Part shown: positions 1-5,128 of the stretch, in pieces
Layout: every line of letters begins with the position of its first letter
How positions within the stretch are numbered: position 1 is the first letter of the stretch
Assembly: GCA_900765105.1 (NCBI GenBank)
Contig: CAAFQM010000340.1
Span: 1 to 5,762 of the forward strand
From: an uncultured Faecalibacterium sp.
GTDB lineage: Bacteria; Bacillota; Clostridia; Oscillospirales; Ruminococcaceae
DNA length: 5,762 bases
Direction: 5' to 3'
Notes under the pieces: model-generated
The model's input: only the letters and a program-made list of their open reading frames with translations
Database searches by the model: none
Told to the model about the DNA's origin: nothing
Translations under genes and position numbers: made by a program

Positions 1-1412
1 CCGCCGATGCAGCCGCCGGGGCAGCCCATGCCCTCCAGCAGATAGCCGTTGTACTTGCCGGCCTTGGCCAGCATCAGCAGCTTCTTGCACTCGGCCAGAC
101 CCTGTGCGGATGCGATCTTCACATCCATGTCGGGGTGCCACTCCTTGATCTTGTCGGCAACGGCCTTGGCCACGCCGCCGGACTGGGCAAAGCCGCGGCC
201 TGCAGCGGAAGCGTGGATCAGATCCTGCTCGGCGGGGTCCACTTCCAGCGAAGCCACGTCGATATCCTTTGCCTCGATGATGCCGGCCAGCTCCTCAAAG
301 GTCAGCACGAAGTCCACATCCGAGCGGACGGTGCGGCGGGAAGCTTCCAGCTTCTTGGCGGCGCAGGGTCCGATAAAGCACATACGGGCTTCGGGGTCGG
401 CCTGCTTCATCATACGGGCGGTGAACACCATGGGGGTCATGGTCATGGAAATATTCTTGGCCAGATCCGGGAAGGCGGTCTTTGCCATCATACTCCATGC
501 CGGGCAGCAGGAAGTTGCCATGAAGTTCAGCTTGCTGGGCACTTCCTCCAAAAAGTCGTGTGCTTCGTCCACAGTGCACAGGTCGGCACCGATGGCAACT
601 TCCACGACATCGCAGAAGCCGACAGCCTTCAGGGCGGCCTTGAGCTTGCCGGTGGAAGCCAGACCCGGGAACTGGTTGACGAAGGCGGGAGCCACCAGCG
701 CATAGATGCGGTCGCCGCGGTTGAAGCCCTGGATCAGCTGATAGATCTGGCCCTTGTCGGCGATGGCACCGAAGGGGCAGTTGACCAGACACTGACCGCA
801 GGAAACGCACTTGCTGTAGTCGATCTCGGCGCGGCCCAGCTCGTCGGAGTGGATGGCACCCATGCCGCAGGCAGCAGCGCAGGGACGCTCGGTCTTGACG
901 ATGGCGTTATAGGGGCAGACGCCGACGCAGCGGCCGCACTTGATGCACTTGTCCTGATCGATGGTGGAACGGCCGCTCTCCCAGGTGATGGCCTTCTTGG
1001 GGCACACTTCCATACAGGGGTGAGCCAGGCAGCCCTGACACAGGACGGAGACCTTGACCAGCTTTTCGGGGCAGCGGTTGCAGGCAAACTTGATCACGTT
1101 CACCAGCGGGGGATCATAATACTTATCGGCGATGGACGCATCTTCCAGACCGGAAACGACACTGTTGTGCTCGTCCATACGGCGGGTGGGCAGGCCCATG
1201 GCCAGACGCACACGCTCCTCAACGATAGCGCGCTCGAGGAAGATGTCCTTGCGGAGCTTGCCTTCCTCACCGGGGATGATGGTGTAGGGGATCTTGCGCA
1301 TCAGGTGGTTAGCCTGCTCGCCTTTGACGTTGGCGTAAGCCATGCGGGCGACCTCGGTGAACACCTGACGGCGGATCTGGATGACCGTGGTATTGATTCC
1401 TCTGAAACTCAT
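1..1412 (-). CDS. [FeFe]-hydrogenase, group B-like, multi-cluster monomeric type (3' end beyond window)
   Basis: Predicted cytoplasmic iron-only hydrogenase, interconverting protons plus electrons and H2; in a fermenter it most likely disposes of reduced ferredoxin as H2. 470 complete residues are visible, starting MSFRGINTTV. All three H-cluster motifs are present: L1 TSCCPAW (300-306), L2 GPCAAKKLE (348-356) and L3 EGMGCPGGCIGG (from 460), cut by the window edge. The L1 cysteine pair 302/303 supplies an H-cluster ligand and the usual proton-transfer cysteine. Ahead of this are cysteine motifs for extra [4Fe-4S] clusters: C111/C114, C125-C128-C133-C137-P, C156-C159-C162-C166-P, C178/C182 and C202-C205-C208-C212-P. 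No N-terminal 2Fe-2S or NADH-binding module precedes them, unlike many group A enzymes. This layout and the GPC form of L2 fit the family annotated as [FeFe] hydrogenase group B1/B3; the subgroup is my inference. The start is supported by AAGGAGAG six bases upstream. It is preceded by mtaB's terminator, so it is probably transcribed on its own. The C-terminus is not visible. Confidence 0.93.
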   Translation of the reverse strand, partial: MSFRGINTTVIQIRRQVFTEVARMAYANVKGEQANHLMRKIPYTIIPGEEGKLRKDIFLERAIVEERVRLAMGLPTRRMDEHNSVVSGLEDASIADKYYDPPLVNVIKFACNRCPEKLVKVSVLCQGCLAHPCMEVCPKKAITWESGRSTIDQDKCIKCGRCVGVCPYNAIVKTERPCAAACGMGAIHSDELGRAEIDYSKCVSCGQCLVNCPFGAIADKGQIYQLIQGFNRGDRIYALVAPAFVNQFPGLASTGKLKAALKAVGFCDVVEVAIGADLCTVDEAHDFLEEVPSKLNFMATSCCPAWSMMAKTAFPDLAKNISMTMTPMVFTARMMKQADPEARMCFIGPCAAKKLEASRRTVRSDVDFVLTFEELAGIIEAKDIDVASLEVDPAEQDLIHASAAGRGFAQSGGVAKAVADKIKEWHPDMDVKIASAQGLAECKKLLMLAKAGKYNGYLLEGMGCPGGCIG

Positions 1413-1418
1413 TCCAAT

Positions 1419-1426
1419 CTCTCCTT
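1419..1426 (-). promoter_or_regulatory. Ribosome binding site of the hydrogenase gene
   Basis: On the minus strand AAGGAGAG lies six bases before the ATG at 1412. It fixes this start and argues against starting at later methionines such as residue 24. Confidence 0.8.
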
Positions 1427-1540
1427 GTATCGTGAAAAAACAAATCGATTGCACCGCAAAGGCGGCGGCGCTTCACGGGCCGCATTGGTAGCGCACCGCT
1501 GCAAACAGGTGCTGTGGCCCGGAGTATCCATGTTCATTTT

Positions 1541-1546
1541 ATCATA
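1541..1546 (-). promoter_or_regulatory. Possible -10 element of the hydrogenase promoter
   Basis: TATGAT (5/6 to the SigA -10 consensus), followed by AAAATG, sits in an AT-rich patch between mtaB's terminator and the hydrogenase. The hexamer 17 bases upstream (TTCTCT) is a poor -35. The alternative is a perfect TTGACA at 1604-1609 with a weak -10 (TAACAA, 1581-1586), which lies inside the terminator hairpin. Neither is convincing; either would leave a 5' leader of more than 100 nt. The rest of this 229-bp gap shows no gene. Confidence 0.25.
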
Positions 1547-1557
1547 AAGCGGGGCGC

Positions 1558-1601
1558 ATGAAAAGAGAAAAGAGCAAAATTTGTTAAAAATTTGCTCTTT
1601 T
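1558..1601 (-). terminator. Intrinsic terminator of mtaB
   Basis: A perfect 11-bp inverted repeat (AAAAGAGCAAA at 1568-1578 against TTTGCTCTTTT at 1591-1601, 12-nt loop) is followed on the minus strand by a T-rich run, TTTTCTCTTTT. It lies about 40 bp beyond the mtaB stop and ahead of the hydrogenase, so it should separate the two transcripts. The stem is AU-rich but long. On the plus strand the hairpin has only a short T-run and no upstream gene to serve. Confidence 0.8.
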
Positions 1602-1641
1602 CGTGTCAATACTCAAAATCTACAATTTCGAAGCGGATTTT

Positions 1642-2937
1642 TCAGCAAAGTGATGCACGCACGCGCTCGCCGTCGTACTCGCCCAGCTTCACATGCACGA
1701 TCTCGCCGCTGGTATGGCCCGGGGCCGAGACCACCACCGGAATGTACAGCCGGGTGTAGCCGGTGAACAGAGTGCCGGACAGCGGCGTTTCCAGCAGCAC
1801 ATCGTCCTCGGTGCCTACATGGGCGGCCAGTACCTCCCGGCGGATCTGTTCGGCCTGCGCATTCATCACGCGGCTGCGCTCCTGCTTTTCGCGCTCGTGC
1901 ACCTGCTCCGGGAAATCATAGGCCGGGGTGCCGCTGCGGCGGGAGTAGGGGAACACATGCACCTTGAGGAAGCCGATCTTCTTCAGAAATTCGCAGCTCT
2001 CCTCAAAGTCGGCCTGCGTCTCGCCGGGGAAGCCGCAGATGCAGTCGGTGGTAAAGCTGACCGGGCGGCCGCCGTAGGCGGCGCGGATCTGGTCCACCAC
2101 CTGCGCGTACTGCTCGGTGGTGTAGACCCGGCGCATCCGGCGCAAGGTAGAAGTGCAGCCGCTCTGCAGGCTCAGGTGGAACTGGGGGCAGAGCTTGTCC
2201 ACCGCGGCAAGGCGGGCGATGAACTCCGGCGTGAGCATATCCGGGTCCAGACTGCCCAGACGGATGCGCTCGATGCCTTCCACTTCGGCGCAGTGCTCCA
2301 CCAGCTCCACAAGGTTCGTGCCGGTGTCCAGCCCGTAGCTGGGCAGGGAGATGGCGCTGAGCACCACTTCCCGGTAGCCGGCAGCGGCCAGCTGGCGCAG
2401 TTCGGCCAGAATGCTGGCTTCATCACGACTGCGCACCGGGCCGCGGGCGCGGGGGATGACGCAGTAGGCGCACTGGCGGTTGCAGCCGTCCTCTACTTTA
2501 ATAAAGGCGCGGGTGTGGGTCTCGAACCGCTCCACAGGCAGCTCTTCGAATTGTTCGCCGCGCTGGTGCGGGGTGATGGCCACGATGCGCTCGTGCCCGT
2601 CCAGCAGCTTGCGCACATTGTCCAGAATGGCCTTGCGGTCACCGTTGCCGCACACAAGGTCGGCTTCCATAAACTGTGCCGCTTCCTCCGGGAAAGCCTG
2701 CGGGTAGCAGCCGGTGAGCACCGTCACCGCGCCGGGGTTCTCGCGTTTTTTGCGGCGCAGCCACTTGCGGCTCTTCTGGTCGCCGAAGTTGGTCACGGTG
2801 CAGCTGTTCACGATAAAAACGTCTGCCGGTTCGCCTTCCTGTGCGACGGTAAAACCGTTGGAGCGGAACATCTGTTCCAACGCGCCGGTCTCGTTCAGGT
2901 TGACCTTGCAGCCGAGGGTATAAAAACAAACTCGCAT
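1642..2937 (-). CDS. mtaB: tRNA t6A37 C2-methylthiotransferase MtaB (radical SAM)
   Basis: 431 residues, the usual length for the family. MtaB adds a methylthio group to C2 of N6-threonylcarbamoyladenosine at position 37 of ANN-decoding tRNAs (ms2t6A), which steadies codon pairing. Domain order is canonical. The N-terminal UPF0004/MTTase domain carries auxiliary-cluster cysteines C10 (in YTLGCKVNLNE), C46 (NSCTVTN) and C77 (TGCYPQ). The radical SAM domain has C152-x3-C156-x2-C159 (GCNRQCAYCVIP), then HLSLQSG (254-260), GFPGET (302-307) and HVFPYSRRSGTPA (327-339). A C-terminal TRAM-like RNA-binding domain covers roughly 373-431. The opening MRVCFYTLGCKVN and an upstream AAAGGAAAG select this start over an in-frame methionine at 3063. 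The opening and the YSxRxGTPA stretch match MtaB (B. subtilis YqeV type) better than MiaB or RimO. It has its own promoter and terminator, so it is probably monocistronic. Confidence 0.95.
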   Translation of the reverse strand: MRVCFYTLGCKVNLNETGALEQMFRSNGFTVAQEGEPADVFIVNSCTVTNFGDQKSRKWLRRKKRENPGAVTVLTGCYPQAFPEEAAQFMEADLVCGNGDRKAILDNVRKLLDGHERIVAITPHQRGEQFEELPVERFETHTRAFIKVEDGCNRQCAYCVIPRARGPVRSRDEASILAELRQLAAAGYREVVLSAISLPSYGLDTGTNLVELVEHCAEVEGIERIRLGSLDPDMLTPEFIARLAAVDKLCPQFHLSLQSGCTSTLRRMRRVYTTEQYAQVVDQIRAAYGGRPVSFTTDCICGFPGETQADFEESCEFLKKIGFLKVHVFPYSRRSGTPAYDFPEQVHEREKQERSRVMNAQAEQIRREVLAAHVGTEDDVLLETPLSGTLFTGYTRLYIPVVVSAPGHTSGEIVHVKLGEYDGERVRASLC

Positions 2938-2944
2938 GAGGGAA

Positions 2945-2953
2945 CTTTCCTTT
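2945..2953 (-). promoter_or_regulatory. Ribosome binding site of mtaB
   Basis: AAAGGAAAG on the minus strand, ending 7 bases before the ATG at 2937. It is a moderate Shine-Dalgarno match and supports this start rather than the in-frame ATG 126 bases upstream, which lies upstream of the predicted promoter. Confidence 0.6.
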
Positions 2954-2988
2954 CGACAAAAACGGGGGTGATCTTTACATTGCTCCTT

Positions 2989-3018
2989 ATTATATAACAG
3001 AAGCCTGCCGGGGTGCAA
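2989..3018 (-). promoter_or_regulatory. SigA-type promoter of mtaB
   Basis: On the minus strand TTGCAC (3013-3018) is followed after 18 bp by a perfect TATAAT (2989-2994). An overlapping reading, TGT-TATATA, would give an extended -10 with a 16-bp spacer. The predicted transcript begins about 45 nt before the mtaB ATG. The promoter sits downstream of the terminator at 3061-3096, consistent with an independent unit. Confidence 0.65.
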
Positions 3019-3060
3019 GACCGTTTTATGCGCAAGGACGCTTTTCTTTTGCATAGCCGG

Positions 3061-3096
3061 CAAAACAAAAAGGGACGCGGAAAATTCCCGCGTCCC
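3061..3096 (-). terminator. Intrinsic terminator of the Tat-signal protein gene
   Basis: A perfect 9-bp GC-rich stem (GGGACGCGG at 3072-3080, CCGCGTCCC at 3088-3096) with a 7-nt loop. On the minus strand it is followed directly by TTTTTGTTTTG. It lies 28 bp past the stop codon of the 111-residue gene. On the plus strand there is no T-run, so it acts only on minus-strand transcription. This is the clearest terminator in the window. Confidence 0.9.
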
Positions 3097-3123
3097 AAAG
3101 CTGCATGAAGGAATGACAGACGG

Positions 3124-3459
3124 TTAGCTGATTTTCAGGGTGACGAACAGATAATCGGTCTCCTTGCCGTCCAGCGTGCTGGTCTTGCGCTCAATGGAAG
3201 CGACCTCATACATCGTCAGGTGAAGCTGAGATCTCACAAACGTGTTGATCGCCTTCTTCTGGGCATCCTCACTCAGACCGTCCACGACAGAAAACTTCTT
3301 GGTGTCCAGAGCCTTCTTGGTTTCAACACCGATCACATCAGAAGAGAACTGGACGGGCAGCAGGACTTGGCCGGAGCAGCCGGTGAACAGGGCGGAGCCT
3401 GCAACAGCGGCAACAGACAGACCGGCGATCTTCATAAAGTTGCGGCGGGAAATGTTCAT
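3124..3459 (-). CDS. Small twin-arginine-signal protein, probable lipoprotein, function unknown
   Basis: 111 residues; I do not recognise the family of the mature part. The N-terminus MNISRRNFMKIAG is a near-perfect Tat signal (S-R-R-x-F-x-K, arginines 5 and 6), followed by an alanine/valine-rich hydrophobic stretch (11-26). LFTGC (24-28) then resembles a lipobox, suggesting export in a folded state and lipid attachment at C28; phenylalanine at -3 makes the lipobox imperfect. The mature part is only about 84 residues. It begins CSGQVLLPVQF and has a mixed charged middle and a C-terminal pattern that could be beta-strands (TMYEVASIERKTSTL, then TDYLFVTLKIS). It has no cysteine besides C28 and no visible cofactor or catalytic motif. 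AAGGAGGA lies seven bases upstream of the start. It has its own promoter and terminator, so it is monocistronic and divergent from the carboxypeptidase gene. That it is expressed and exported is inferred from these signals. Confidence 0.82.
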   Translation of the reverse strand: MNISRRNFMKIAGLSVAAVAGSALFTGCSGQVLLPVQFSSDVIGVETKKALDTKKFSVVDGLSEDAQKKAINTFVRSQLHLTMYEVASIERKTSTLDGKETDYLFVTLKIS

Positions 3460-3466
3460 AATGGGG

Positions 3467-3474
3467 TCCTCCTT
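3467..3474 (-). promoter_or_regulatory. Strong ribosome binding site of the Tat-signal protein gene
   Basis: AAGGAGGA on the minus strand, seven bases before the ATG at 3459. It is a near-perfect Shine-Dalgarno match at good spacing, the strongest in the window, and fixes the start of this small gene. Confidence 0.85.
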
Positions 3475-3510
3475 GTTGTTACTGTATTTTTCTCTTGCGA
3501 GAATGGCTTA

Positions 3511-3539
3511 AGTTTACAATTTTTGCTGCAAAAAGTCAA
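3511..3539 (-). promoter_or_regulatory. SigA-type promoter of the Tat-signal protein gene
   Basis: On the minus strand TTGACT (3534-3539, 5/6 to consensus), a 17-bp spacer and TAAACT (3511-3516, 4/6). Transcription would begin near 3504 and give a leader of about 45 nt. It lies in the 212-bp region shared with the divergent carboxypeptidase gene. No comparable plus-strand promoter was found in that region. Confidence 0.65.
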
Positions 3540-3656
3540 GGAAAAGGTACCAAAGTTAACAGAAATCAAACGAAATGCGAGGAATGGTACGGTGAAACTG
3601 ACAGATGGTATGCCCGGCAGGGCGTTTGCATACACTTTCAGCAAGAGATTTTGCGC

Positions 3657-3664
3657 GGGGAGGA
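3657..3664 (+). promoter_or_regulatory. Ribosome binding site of the D-Ala-D-Ala carboxypeptidase gene
   Basis: GGGGAGGA lies seven bases before the ATG at 3672. It selects this start over the longer in-frame reading that begins at 3495 and would put 59 non-signal-like residues ahead of the signal peptide. Confidence 0.75.
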
Positions 3665-3671
3665 AAACGGG

Positions 3672-4913
3672 ATGGAACGGAGAAATCTGGCCCTTTTGTG
3701 TGCAGGCGTGGTGTGCTTCTGGCTGTTTGCGCTGGCCTTCGGTTCGGCGCAGGGCAGAGGACTGCGGATGGTCACGGCACAGCCGGAGACAGTTGTCCCG
3801 GCCGCGGAAGAAACTGCAGCCCTGACGGCCGCCCAGCCGGAACTTGCTCTCAGCTGCCGCGCGGCCTGCCTCATCGATCAGGACAGCGGCACAGTGCTGT
3901 ACGAGAAAAATGCCGACCAGCAAATGCCCATTGCGTCCATTACCAAAGTCATGACCCTGCTGCTGACCTTTGAAGCCGTGCATGACGGACGGCTGACCAT
4001 GGACACGCCGGTGCCGGTGAGCGAACACGCCTACCATATGGGCGGCAGTCAGATCTGGCTGGAACCCGGGGAGCAGTTTACGCTGGACGAGATGATCAAG
4101 GCCATCTGCGTTTCCTCTGCCAATGACGCCGCCGTGGCGGTGGCGGAGCTGGTGGGCGGCAGCGAACCGGGTTTTGTGCAGCAGATGAACACCCGTGCCG
4201 CCGAGCTGGGCATGGAGCATACCGCCTTCCACAACGCCTGCGGGCTGGACACGGAAGGGCACCTTTCCACGGCCCGGGACGTGGCGGTGATGAGCCGCGA
4301 GATCCTGACCACCTGCCCGGAGGTGCTGCACTATACCGGCATCTGGACGGACACCCTGCGGGGCGGCACCACCCAGCTGGTGAACACCAACAAGCTGCTG
4401 CACCGCTACAACGGCATCACCGGCCTGAAGACCGGCACCACCAGCGGAGCCGGAGTGTGCATCAGCGCCAGCGCCACCCGGGACGGCCTGAACCTAATCG
4501 CGGTGGTACTGGGTGCGCCTTCCAGTGCGGACCGGTTCGCCGCGGCCACGACACTGCTGGACTATGGCTTTTCGGCTTACCGCGCCGCTCCGCTTCCGGC
4601 CATGGAAGACCGACCTCTCTTTATGAAGGTAAAGGGCAGCGCAGAAGAGTCCGTTCCGCTGGACTATGCAGCCCTGCCGCAAACGGTGCTTCTGCCGCAG
4701 GCCGGTGCGGCAGAGCTGACGGCAGAGCTGACCCTGCCCGAAACGCTGGAAGCGCCGGTGCAGCAGGGGCAGGCCGTGGGCACGGTGCGCATCCGGGCAG
4801 GGGAGACGTTGCTGGGCGAGTATGACATCTGCGCGGCGGCAGACGCCGAAAAAATGGACTTCGGGGCTGCGTTCGGTCTGCTGTGGGATGCTCTGACCGG
4901 GCAGAATGCCTGA
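3672..4913 (+). CDS. Secreted serine-type D-Ala-D-Ala carboxypeptidase, S11 family (PBP5/DacF-like)
   Basis: 413 residues, a normal length. It removes the terminal D-alanine from peptidoglycan pentapeptides outside the membrane and so limits cross-linking. A signal peptide is visible: MERR, a hydrophobic stretch to about residue 23, and probable cleavage near GSA-Q (25-27). The penicillin-binding motifs are complete and correctly ordered: SxxK as SITK (nucleophile S89, K92), SxN as SAN (149-151) and KTG as KTGT (253-256). The family contexts PIASITKVMT and GITGLKTGTT are present. A beta-rich PBP5 C-terminal domain follows (about 306-390), recognisable from APVQQGQAVGTVRI. The tail DFGAAFGLLWDALTG (396-410) could be a short amphipathic membrane-anchoring helix, as in PBP5; this is inference. 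The start is chosen by GGGGAGGA and by the signal peptide. It diverges from the Tat-signal gene; its own promoter was not identified. DacF, DacB and DacA orthology cannot be separated from this sequence alone. Confidence 0.95.
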   Translation: MERRNLALLCAGVVCFWLFALAFGSAQGRGLRMVTAQPETVVPAAEETAALTAAQPELALSCRAACLIDQDSGTVLYEKNADQQMPIASITKVMTLLLTFEAVHDGRLTMDTPVPVSEHAYHMGGSQIWLEPGEQFTLDEMIKAICVSSANDAAVAVAELVGGSEPGFVQQMNTRAAELGMEHTAFHNACGLDTEGHLSTARDVAVMSREILTTCPEVLHYTGIWTDTLRGGTTQLVNTNKLLHRYNGITGLKTGTTSGAGVCISASATRDGLNLIAVVLGAPSSADRFAAATTLLDYGFSAYRAAPLPAMEDRPLFMKVKGSAEESVPLDYAALPQTVLLPQAGAAELTAELTLPETLEAPVQQGQAVGTVRIRAGETLLGEYDICAAADAEKMDFGAAFGLLWDALTGQNA

Positions 4914-4941
4914 AACTGCGCTTCAGCGTATAAAAGTGTGG

Positions 4942-4970
4942 ATGCAAACGGAGAAACAATCCGTCTGCAT
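4942..4970 (+). terminator. Stem-loop after the carboxypeptidase gene, weak terminator candidate
   Basis: An 11-bp stem with one A-C mismatch (ATGCAAACGGA at 4942-4952 against TCCGTCTGCAT at 4960-4970) and a 7-nt loop lies 28 bp after the stop codon. No T-run follows on the plus strand, so it is not a standard intrinsic terminator. It may stabilise the mRNA 3' end or act with a factor. No better terminator was seen between this gene and pgi. Confidence 0.35.
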
Positions 4971-5036
4971 GAACAATTCTGGATGAAGAAACAAAAAAAC
5001 ACTATTAAAATTGTATGAAATCCAAGGATTTTGACC

Positions 5037-5065
5037 TTGACTTTACCCGGAGGGAACGGTACACT
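5037..5065 (+). promoter_or_regulatory. SigA-type promoter of pgi
   Basis: TTGACT (5037-5042, 5/6), a 17-bp spacer and TACACT (5060-5065, 4/6) precede pgi by about 60 bp. A second -35-like hexamer, TTGACC (5031-5036), abuts it directly. The spacer holds an imperfect dyad centred on base 5050 (ACT.T.CCC / GGG.A.GGT). The predicted start is near 5072, giving a leader of about 57 nt. Confidence 0.6.
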
Positions 5066-5084
5066 TATACCAAGATATTTCCTC

Positions 5085-5103
5085 GCAGGGGAAAAGCCCC
5101 GGC
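5085..5103 (+). other. Short hairpin in the pgi leader
   Basis: GCAGGGG (5085-5091) pairs with CCCCGGC (5097-5103) around an AAAAG loop, with one A-G mismatch. It ends eight bases before the pgi Shine-Dalgarno region. It could protect the mRNA 5' end or be incidental; it is too small to resemble a known riboswitch. Confidence 0.3.
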
Positions 5104-5110
5104 AGATCGT

Positions 5111-5117
5111 TTGGAGG
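5111..5117 (+). promoter_or_regulatory. Ribosome binding site of pgi
   Basis: TTGGAGG lies 11 bases before the ATG at 5129. The spacing is longer than the usual 6-9, across an AT-only stretch (TTATAATAATA). No closer in-frame start exists, so this start is accepted. Confidence 0.7.
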
Positions 5118-5128
5118 TTATAATAATA

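Noticed and set aside
135..1547. 470-codon plus-strand open frame opposite the hydrogenase
   Set aside because: It is the antisense shadow of a clearly functional gene with all H-cluster motifs. The His/Gly/Ala/Asp-rich product has no recognisable domain, and long antisense frames are expected from G/C-rich third codon positions.
1409..1609. 66-codon minus-strand open frame between mtaB and the hydrogenase
   Set aside because: It starts inside the terminator hairpin, overlaps the hydrogenase start by a few bases and shows no domain or credible Shine-Dalgarno. It is most likely non-coding leader.
2973..2988. AAGGAG followed by ATG-TAA in the mtaB leader, a possible minimal start-stop upstream ORF
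   Set aside because: Only two bases separate AAGGAG from the ATG, and the motif falls at the predicted transcript 5' end, so ribosome loading there is unlikely.
1693..2997. 434-codon plus-strand open frame opposite mtaB
   Set aside because: Antisense to a full-length, motif-complete MtaB. The product is low-complexity Ala/Gly/His-rich and no ribosome binding site was noted.
2938..3063. N-terminal extension of mtaB to the in-frame ATG at 3063
   Set aside because: The extra 42 residues lie partly upstream of the predicted promoter and -10 box, and the family begins at MRVCFYTLGCKVN.
3495..3671. N-terminal extension of the carboxypeptidase to the in-frame ATG at 3495
   Set aside because: It would bury the signal peptide 59 residues inside the protein and lacks a ribosome binding site; the ATG at 3672 has GGGGAGGA at good spacing.
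3456..4403. 315-codon minus-strand open frame opposite the carboxypeptidase
   Set aside because: Antisense to a gene with intact SxxK, SxN and KTG motifs. It also overlaps the promoter and start of the Tat-signal gene on the same strand.
5085..5103. Riboswitch in the pgi leader
   Set aside because: The leader is only about 57 nt with one small hairpin; no conserved aptamer core could be recognised.
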